Shown here: piece after piece, positions 1 to 4,734 of the stretch
Numbering within the stretch: position 1 is the first letter of the stretch
Layout: each line of letters opens with the position of its first letter
Origin: DATARH01 sp035507475
GTDB taxonomy: Bacteria; Pseudomonadota; Alphaproteobacteria; ATCC43930; CGMCC-115725
NCBI GenBank assembly: GCA_035507475.1
Contig: DATJOB010000259.1
Span: forward strand, 1 to 10,650
DNA: 10,650 nucleotides
Direction: 5' to 3'
Notes under the pieces: model-generated
The model's database searches: none
What the model saw: only the letters and a program-made list of their open reading frames with translations
What the model was told of the DNA's origin: nothing
Translations under genes and position numbers: made by a program

Positions 1-572
1 GCACCGAAGGCGGGGCCGCCGCCGCGGCCGGCACCAAGGAGTCGCGGCCGGTCAAGTCGGGCTCGGCCGAGGACGCCGCCTTCATCATGAAGAATGCGAG
101 CTCGGTGATCATCGTCCCGGGCTACGGCATGGCGGTGGCGCAGGCCCAGCATTCGCTGAAGGCGATGACCGACCTCCTCAAGAAGGACGGGGTCAAGGTC
201 GAGTACGCGATCCACCCGGTCGCCGGCCGCATGCCGGGGCACATGAACGTGCTGCTCGCCGAGGCCAACGTGCCCTATGACGAGGTGCTGGAGCTCGAGG
301 AGATCAACCGCGATTTCGCCTCGACCGACGTGGCCTTCGTGATCGGCGCCAACGACGTGACCAACCCCGCGGCGAAGACCGACCCCTCGTCGCCGATCTA
401 CGGCATGCCGATCCTCGATGTCGAGCACGCCAAGACCGTGCTTTTCGTCAAGCGCTCGATGGCCTCGGGCTATGCCGGGGTCGAGAACGAGCTGTTCTAC
501 CGCGACAACACGATGATGCTGTTCGGCGACGCCAAGAAGATGTGCGACGAAATCGTCAAGGCGATAGAATAG
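1..572 (+). CDS. pntB: NAD(P) transhydrogenase subunit beta, C-terminal part (5'-truncated by window edge)
   Basis: PntB is the inner-membrane beta subunit of the proton-translocating transhydrogenase, which uses the proton gradient to reduce NADP+ with NADH. Only the cytosolic NADP(H)-binding domain III is inside the window; the reading frame is already open at base 3 and continues from upstream, so the membrane domain lies off the left edge. Visible hallmarks are the fingerprint VPGYGMAVAQAQ, then HPVAGRMPGHMNVLLAEANV, the GANDVTNPAA motif and KRSMASGYAGVENELFY close to the end. The stop is TAG at 570-572. An Ala/Gly-rich linker with charged residues, encoded by roughly bases 3-75, precedes domain III and resembles the hinge between domains II and III. 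The first ATG in the window (87) is internal, not a start. pntA genes would be expected upstream. The family call is very secure. Confidence 0.96.
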   Translation, partial: TEGGAAAAAGTKESRPVKSGSAEDAAFIMKNASSVIIVPGYGMAVAQAQHSLKAMTDLLKKDGVKVEYAIHPVAGRMPGHMNVLLAEANVPYDEVLELEEINRDFASTDVAFVIGANDVTNPAAKTDPSSPIYGMPILDVEHAKTVLFVKRSMASGYAGVENELFYRDNTMMLFGDAKKMCDEIVKAIE

Positions 573-586
573 GTCGGCGTTAGGTT

Positions 587-636
587 CCTCCCCCCGCTTT
601 GTGGGGGAGGTGGCGAGCAACGCGAGCCGGAGGGGC
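587..636. repeat. Palindromic intergenic repeat (REP-like); possible terminator after pntB
   Basis: An 8-bp perfect inverted repeat, CCTCCCCC (587-594) and GGGGGAGG (603-610), encloses an 8-base loop. It is followed by TGGCGAGC, a 6-bp direct repeat GCGAGC (613-618 and 622-627) and a CGGAGGGG block that echoes the first arm. From general knowledge, sequences of the form 'CTCCCCC-GC-TTG-GGGGGAGGTGGC...GGAGGGG' recur many times between genes in alphaproteobacterial genomes; only one copy is visible here. It lies 14 bases after the pntB stop and could act as a stem-loop at the 3' end of that transcript, although no T-tract follows. It also argues that the next gene starts downstream of it. Confidence 0.45.
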
Positions 637-658
637 AGCCGCCCTGGACGGAGTTCGG

Positions 659-1624
659 ATGGATCGGCGCGCGCTGTTAATTCTGTTGGGCGGCGAGGCA
701 GCCTGTTTGTCGTTCCCCGTCCGTGCCGCGGAAAAGCTGGCAAAAATCGGCTTTATCAGCTGGTTTCCCGAAAGCAGCGCCAATCTTGGCAATTTTCGCG
801 AAGGCATGCGGCAGTTCGGCTATGTCGAGGGCGGGACCTATTCGCTCGACGCTCATTTCGCTGCGGGCGACCCGAAGATCGCGCAAGCCGCTGTAAGCAA
901 ATTCGTCGGCGAGCCCGTCGACGTCATCGTCGCGACGGCGACGCCGGCGGTCCATATCGCGAAGACCGCGACCTCGACGATCCCCATCGTGATGTACACC
1001 GCGAACGCGCTTGCCACCGGTCTGGTGCCCAGCCTGTCGCATCCCGGCGGCAACGTCACCGGTGTGTCGCTGCTGATGACCGACCTGGCGGGCAAGCGTC
1101 TCGATCTACTGCGCCGGATCAGGCCCAGCATCCAGAACGTCGCCTTTCTCGGCTCGACCCGCGATCCCAACGGCGCGACATTCGAGCGTGAAACCCGGAC
1201 CGCGGCCGGGCGCCTCGGACTGAAGTTGACCAGCCGCATGGTCGACGGGCCGCAGGCGGTCGATCAGGACCTCTTCGACGGGATGAAACAGCAGGGCTGC
1301 GAGGCGGTGATCGTCCAGCCGATCTTCACCGGCTTCCACGACAAGATCGTGGCGATGGCGATGAAAGACGGTTTGGCGGTAGTGTCGGACTGGGCCGATT
1401 TCCCGGATGCCGGGGGGCTGTTGAGCTACGGCGCCAAGCGCGGCGCGCTGATGCGGCGCACGGCCTATTACGTCGACCGTATTCTCAAGGGCACCAAGCC
1501 CGCCGATCTGCCGATCGAGCAGCCGGCGGAATTCGAGCTGGTGATCAACGCTAAGACCGCAGCGAAGCTGGGTTGGTCGATCCCGCCGGATGTTGCGATC
1601 CGCGCCGACCGGGTAATCGAATAG
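659..1624 (+). CDS. ABC-type substrate-binding protein (ABC_sub_bind / TrpX-like family)
   Basis: A 321-residue exported binding protein of the periplasmic family often annotated as ABC transporter substrate-binding protein (PF04392, TrpX/YtfQ-like fold). The N-terminus MDRRALLILLGG followed by a hydrophobic stretch and VRAAEK looks like a signal peptide, with a twin-Arg motif (RRALLI) that may use the Tat route. The mature part shows the family's IGFISWF strand, NFREGMRQFGYVEG, VDVIVATATPAVHIAKTATSTIPIVM, ATGLVPSLSHPGGNVTGVSLL and the C-terminal LPIEQPAEFELVINAKTAAKLGWSIPP. ATG 659 is chosen because GGAG lies five bases upstream and the signal peptide begins there; a longer reading from 599 would translate the palindromic repeat. 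No permease or ATPase gene is adjacent, so it is an orphan binding protein and its ligand (amino acid, aromatic or other) cannot be read from sequence. It converges on rpsU with four bases between them. Confidence 0.86.
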   Translation: MDRRALLILLGGEAACLSFPVRAAEKLAKIGFISWFPESSANLGNFREGMRQFGYVEGGTYSLDAHFAAGDPKIAQAAVSKFVGEPVDVIVATATPAVHIAKTATSTIPIVMYTANALATGLVPSLSHPGGNVTGVSLLMTDLAGKRLDLLRRIRPSIQNVAFLGSTRDPNGATFERETRTAAGRLGLKLTSRMVDGPQAVDQDLFDGMKQQGCEAVIVQPIFTGFHDKIVAMAMKDGLAVVSDWADFPDAGGLLSYGAKRGALMRRTAYYVDRILKGTKPADLPIEQPAEFELVINAKTAAKLGWSIPPDVAIRADRVIE

Positions 1625-1628
1625 GGGC

Positions 1629-1832
1629 CTAGTATCCCTCGCGCTCCATCCGCTTGCGCAGCAGCTTCCGGTAGCGGCGCACCGCCTCGGCCTTTTCGCG
1701 GGCGCGGCGCTCGGACGGCTTCTCGTAGTTCCGCCTGAGCTTCATTTCCCTGAACACGCCCTCGCGCTGCATTTTCTTCTTCAGGGCCCTGAGGGCCTGG
1801 TCGACGTTGTTGTCGCGAACGAGGACTTGCAC
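1629..1832 (-). CDS. rpsU: 30S ribosomal protein S21
   Basis: A 67-residue, highly basic small-subunit protein that sits near the anti-Shine-Dalgarno end of 16S rRNA and helps initiation. The signature VQVLVRDNNVDQALRALKK at the N-terminus, MQREGVFREMKLRRNYEKPSE and the Arg/Lys-rich helical tail ending RMEREGY match S21 at full length (E. coli S21 is about 71 residues). The start is taken as GTG at 1832 because homologues begin at this Val/Met; GGAG lies ten bases upstream. The same frame stays open to a further GTG at 1880, but the extra 16 residues do not resemble S21. Its 3' end nearly touches the substrate-binding protein gene from the other strand. The identification is secure; only the start has slight doubt. 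Confidence 0.95.
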   Translation of the reverse strand: MQVLVRDNNVDQALRALKKKMQREGVFREMKLRRNYEKPSERRAREKAEAVRRYRKLLRKRMEREGY

Positions 1833-1870
1833 GGGCTCGATACTCCGCCGTTGGGCCGACAAGGGCGCGC

Positions 1871-1899
1871 ACCCTATCACTTCGGGCGTTCCCTGTGAA
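1871..1899 (-). promoter_or_regulatory. Weak candidate sigma-70 promoter for rpsU
   Basis: Read on the minus strand, TTCACA (1899-1894) is followed after 17 bases by TAGGGT (1876-1871), about 40 bases before the GTG start of rpsU. The -35 matches five of six consensus bases; the -10 only three. Position and spacing are right, but GC-rich DNA gives such matches by chance, so this is only a pointer. Confidence 0.25.
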
Positions 1900-1912
1900 C
1901 CCGCGACGCGGC

Positions 1913-1941
1913 TTTACGCGGTGCGCCGGCGATCACATATT
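1913..1941 (+). promoter_or_regulatory. Candidate promoter for def, predicting a leaderless mRNA
   Basis: TTTACG (1913-1918) and CATATT (1936-1941) are separated by exactly 17 bases and each match four of six sigma-70 consensus bases; CATATT is the only AT-rich patch in this stretch. Transcription would start about 6-8 bases after the -10, that is at 1947-1949, which coincides with the def ATG at 1949. No purine-rich ribosome-binding site lies in front of that ATG. Both points suggest translation from a leaderless transcript. Confidence 0.35.
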
Positions 1942-1948
1942 CCCCGCC

Positions 1949-2509
1949 ATGGCCCTGCTCAAGATCGCCCGCATGGGACACCCGGTGCTGCGCGCCCGCG
2001 CCGTCGAGGTCGCGGACCCGACCGCGCCCTGGGTGCGCCGGCTGGTCGAGGACATGGTCGAGACGATGGAGGACGCCGGCGGCACCGGGATCGCCGCGCC
2101 GCAGGTCCACGCCTCGCACCGCATCGTCGTCTTCTTTGTCGGCGGCGAGCGCGTCACCGATCTCGCCGGCGACGGCGAGCAGCCGCTGACGGTGCTGATC
2201 AACCCAGCCATCGAGCCGGTCGGCGACGATATGGCGGTCGGCTGGGAGGGGTGTCTCTCGGTGCCCGGCCTGCGCGGCGCGGTGCCGCGCCACCTGCGCG
2301 TGCGCTATCGCGGCGTCGGGCTCGACGGCCGGCCGATCGCGCGCGAGGCGGCCGGGTTCCACGCCCGGGTGGTGCAGCACGAATGCGACCATCTCGACGG
2401 CATTCTCTACCCGCAGCGGATCGTCGATCACCGGCTCCTCGTCTATACCGAGGAGCTGCAGCGCCACCCGATCGACCTCGGCGAATTCATCGGAGGTGAG
2501 GCGCCGTGA
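1949..2509 (+). CDS. def: Peptide deformylase
   Basis: A 186-residue cytosolic metalloenzyme that removes the N-formyl group from the initiator Met of nascent proteins. All three family motifs are intact: GTGIAAPQV (residues 45-53), EGCLS (100-104, Cys102 a metal ligand) and HECDH (144-148, His144 and His148 metal ligands, Glu145 catalytic). The start ATG 1949 gives MALLKIARMGHPVLR, the usual beginning just before the conserved P-V-L-R; an upstream ATG at 1895 would add 18 unrelated residues. It lacks a recognisable ribosome-binding site. Its stop TGA overlaps the GTG of the following COQ9 gene by four bases, so the two are translationally coupled. The usual def partner fmt is not here, so the genome may hold a second def beside fmt; this copy keeps every catalytic residue. 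Confidence 0.95.
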   Translation: MALLKIARMGHPVLRARAVEVADPTAPWVRRLVEDMVETMEDAGGTGIAAPQVHASHRIVVFFVGGERVTDLAGDGEQPLTVLINPAIEPVGDDMAVGWEGCLSVPGLRGAVPRHLRVRYRGVGLDGRPIAREAAGFHARVVQHECDHLDGILYPQRIVDHRLLVYTEELQRHPIDLGEFIGGEAP

Positions 2510-3144
2510 GGAGCCCGCTGGCGGAACGCGACCGCGACCGGCTGATCGAGGCGATGCTGCCCGAGATCGCCTTCGACGGCTGGTCGCATGCCGCGTTGCG
2601 GCCCGCCGCGCGGAAGCTCGGCATCGCCGTCGCCGAGGCCGAGGCGCTGTTCCGCGGCGGCGCGCCCGCGCTGGTCGCCGGGTTCAGCCGCTGGGCCGAC
2701 CGGCGCATGCTCGACCGGCTCGAGGCAGCGCCGTTCGATGCCGAGCGCACGCCTGCGCGGATCAGGCGCGCGCTGCTGCTGCGGCTCGACGTGGTGGCGC
2801 CGTGGCGCGAGGCGGTGCGCCGCGCGCTCGCGGTGCTGGCGATGCCGCCGCACGCCTTCCTCGGGCTGCGCCTCATGTCCGAGACGGTCGACGCGATCTG
2901 GTATGCCGCAGGCGACACCGCGACCGATTTCAGCTTCTACACGAAGCGCGCCACGCTCGCCGGGGTTTATGCGGCGACGCTGCTCTACTGGCTCGACGAC
3001 CGGTCTGAGGGGTTCGCCGCCACCGCCGCGTTCGTCGATCGCCGGCTCGACGATGTCGCCGCGCTCGGCGCGGCCCGGCAGCGGCTCGACACGGCGCTCG
3101 CCCGTCTGCCCAACCCGCTGCGGCTGCTGCACCCCGCGCGTTAG
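2506..3144 (+). CDS. COQ9-family protein (ubiquinone biosynthesis accessory)
   Basis: A 212-residue member of the COQ9 family, lipid-binding helical proteins with a TetR-like fold that, in mitochondria, present demethoxyubiquinone to the COQ7 hydroxylase. The N-terminal part (about residues 8-60; IAFDGWSHAALRPAARKLGI, then EAEALFRGG) looks like a TetR-type helix-turn-helix unit. The diagnostic C-terminal block is about residues 117-190: LGLRLMSETVDAIWYAAGD, TDFSFYTKRATLAGVY, AATLLYWLDD and AFVDRRLDDV. The GTG start at 2506 is supported by a strong GGAGG (2492-2496) nine bases upstream and by the four-base overlap with def. No cofactor or DNA partner is visible. The family call is strong; the role in ubiquinone synthesis is inferred from the family, and no ubi gene is nearby. 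Confidence 0.9.
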   Translation: MRSPLAERDRDRLIEAMLPEIAFDGWSHAALRPAARKLGIAVAEAEALFRGGAPALVAGFSRWADRRMLDRLEAAPFDAERTPARIRRALLLRLDVVAPWREAVRRALAVLAMPPHAFLGLRLMSETVDAIWYAAGDTATDFSFYTKRATLAGVYAATLLYWLDDRSEGFAATAAFVDRRLDDVAALGAARQRLDTALARLPNPLRLLHPAR

Positions 3145-3150
3145 CCGCGA

Positions 3151-3687
3151 TCAGTGAAACAGGCCGGGCCGCGCCAGCGGCACGCGGGCGACGCAATGCG
3201 CGGCGCCGGCATCGCGCTCATGCACCTCGATCGCCTCGATCCGGCCGTCGATCGCCAGGTCATGTGCGTTGAGCGAGGCCTTGGTGCGGCGCGCCTGGTC
3301 GAAATCCCGGGTGCTGGCGACGGTCAGATGCGGGATGTACGGCACCTCGGGGCGCAGGCATCCGGCGAGCGGGCCGACATGCAGCCGGTCGTGCAGGCGG
3401 ATGATCGCGCCGAAACCCTCGTCGGGGACCAGAAAGACGTGGAACGCGCTGGCGTTGGGCTCGGGCACGATGACCGCCGAGCGCAGGCAGAAACGGATAC
3501 GCGGCGTGGTCGCGCAAGTCGCCTCGACATGCTTGACGATGTCGGGGGCGCTCGCTCCGCCGCCGGGGAAGACCAGGGTGAAGGCCGGTTCGCCGGGACC
3601 GCGCGACATCGTGCAGCGCAGTCGGCTCAACCACTCGAACTCGGCGCGGCCGAATTCCGGCCTGGCGACCACCTCAAGGGTACCCAT
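3151..3687 (-). CDS. 2H phosphoesterase / 2'-5' RNA ligase-like protein lacking the first His
   Basis: A 178-residue protein resembling the small bacterial 2'-5' RNA ligase-like (2H phosphoesterase) group, whose members use two HxT/S motifs to act on 2',3'-cyclic or 2'-5' phosphodiesters. The second motif is intact, YIPHLTVAS (His120, Thr122), and the segment before it, FHVFLVPDEGFGAIIRLHDRL, is typical of the family. At the place of the first motif, where relatives read 'HFTLVFP', this protein reads PAFTLVFP (residues 34-41), so Ala35 stands in place of His. If the alignment holds, catalysis by the normal two-His mechanism is not possible. The start is ATG 3687, with only a weak GGACGGG upstream. 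It converges on the COQ9 gene with six bases between stops. The ligand is unknown. Confidence 0.75.
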   Translation of the reverse strand: MGTLEVVARPEFGRAEFEWLSRLRCTMSRGPGEPAFTLVFPGGGASAPDIVKHVEATCATTPRIRFCLRSAVIVPEPNASAFHVFLVPDEGFGAIIRLHDRLHVGPLAGCLRPEVPYIPHLTVASTRDFDQARRTKASLNAHDLAIDGRIEAIEVHERDAGAAHCVARVPLARPGLFH

Positions 3688-3852
3688 CGGACCCGTCCGG
3701 CGACAATTTCGCCAATCGGTTGAGGGAAATCGGCGCGCCGGCGCCGGCGTTCAAGGCTGCGCGACGGTAAATCGCCGGCAATTCGCCGCGTATTTTCGCG
3801 GTTCGGCCTCCGCGCCGCGGGTCGGCAGGCCGGCGGGGTGCGGAATCTCGAT

Positions 3853-4488
3853 TCAGAAACCCGGCGGCCGCGTCACCTGCAGGCTCTGCCGCTGCGCCAT
3901 CCGGTCGACCCAGGCGGAGAGCGAAGGGAGCTCGGCGAACTGCGCGCGGCCCTCGTCCAGCCCCTTGAAATAATAGAGCTGCGGGATCGTCATCAGGTCG
4001 GCGAGGCTGACCGCCTCACCGGCCAGGAAGGGCTGGTCGCCGGCGAGCCGGGCGATCTCGCCGAGGCACTCGCGCACTTTCGGCAAGGCGGCGGCGATCC
4101 TGGCTTCGTCGATCGGCTGGCCGATCCGCGGCGCGACGAGGCGCTGGAAGATCACGCCGCCGAGCAGGCTCGGCGCGAGGTAGGCGTCGACGATCCCCAT
4201 GATCTGGTTCATCCGCGCGAACGGGTGCAGCTCGATCGGCTGCAGCGGCGCCGCGGCGAAGGCCTCATCGACGTAGCGCAGGATCGCCTGCGTCTCGTAG
4301 AGCTGGAAGCCGTCATGCTCGAACGCCGGGATCCTGCCGAACGGGTGGCGGGCGAGATGCGCTTCGCTGCGGAACTCGCCGATCCCGACGCTCACCAGCT
4401 CGTGCGCCACGCCCTTCTCGGCGAGCGCCAGCCGCACGCTCCAAACATAAGGGCTCATCGCCGCGCCATAGACGACCGGCCGCGCCAT
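3853..4488 (-). CDS. Glutathione S-transferase family protein
   Basis: A 211-residue cytosolic GST-fold protein. The N-terminal thioredoxin-like domain (about 1-80) carries a candidate catalytic Ser in the loop after strand one (MSPYVWSVRLAL, Ser12), the cis-Pro segment FGRIPAFEHDGF (Pro54) and the glutathione-contacting LYETQAILRYVDE (Glu65, Thr66). The all-helical C-terminal domain (about 88-205) includes FLAGEAVSLADLMTIPQLYY, the conserved N-capping/hydrophobic-staple region of GSTs. The start ATG 4488 has an excellent GAGGAGGA (4501-4494) five bases upstream. It stands alone: its promoter must lie in the 246-base gap shared with the divergent protease gene. The electrophile or other substrate cannot be predicted; theta/beta-like classes are possible. 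Confidence 0.92.
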   Translation of the reverse strand: MARPVVYGAAMSPYVWSVRLALAEKGVAHELVSVGIGEFRSEAHLARHPFGRIPAFEHDGFQLYETQAILRYVDEAFAAAPLQPIELHPFARMNQIMGIVDAYLAPSLLGGVIFQRLVAPRIGQPIDEARIAAALPKVRECLGEIARLAGDQPFLAGEAVSLADLMTIPQLYYFKGLDEGRAQFAELPSLSAWVDRMAQRQSLQVTRPPGF

Positions 4489-4653
4489 CGGCGTCCTCCT
4501 CGGTTGGCAAGACGCGCGGAGGATTGGTCAGCGCCCGGCGGCGGTCAAGCGCCGAGATGCCCCGGCCGGTCGGCCGGCGGCGACATACGCCAAGTGTCTG
4601 TCGAATATGGTTAACATACGGGAGCGATGCGTTTTACAGCGTTGAACCTCCGA

Positions 4654-4683
4654 TTGACCGCAGCGCAGACCGCTCCCTACACT
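4654..4683 (+). promoter_or_regulatory. Candidate sigma-70 promoter for the protease gene
   Basis: TTGACC (4654-4659, five of six consensus) and TACACT (4678-4683, four of six) are separated by 18 bases. A start near 4690 would give a leader of about 45 bases ending in GGAGG (4723-4727) seven bases before ATG 4735. The -10 lies inside an inverted repeat described separately. Confidence 0.4.
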
Positions 4684-4700
4684 CCTGACGGTAAGCGGTC
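4668..4700. promoter_or_regulatory. Perfect 7-bp inverted repeat spanning the candidate -10 (possible operator)
   Basis: GACCGCT (4668-4674) and AGCGGTC (4694-4700) are exact reverse complements separated by 19 bases, so half-site centres are 26 bases apart. The pair brackets the candidate -10 TACACT and the predicted transcription start. That geometry would suit a dimeric repressor, but the spacing is long and the half-sites are GC-rich, so chance is possible. Confidence 0.3.
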
Positions 4701-4734
4701 GTCCCGGCGCGAAGCCGCGGTCGGAGGCGAGTGA

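Noticed and set aside
1833..1880. N-terminal extension of rpsU to GTG 1880
   Set aside because: The extra 16 residues do not look like S21, and GTG 1832 coincides with the conserved protein start with GGAG in front.
3786..3801. Small hairpin CCGCG-TATTTT-CGCGG downstream of the GST gene
   Set aside because: A five-pair stem without a T-tract is too weak to call a terminator. The rest of the gap between the 2H-phosphoesterase and GST genes (3688-3852) shows no gene, strong repeat or convincing promoter.
3838..4614. Plus-strand open frame opposite the GST gene
   Set aside because: Arg/Glu/Asp-rich shadow; the minus strand encodes a full GST with a strong ribosome-binding site.
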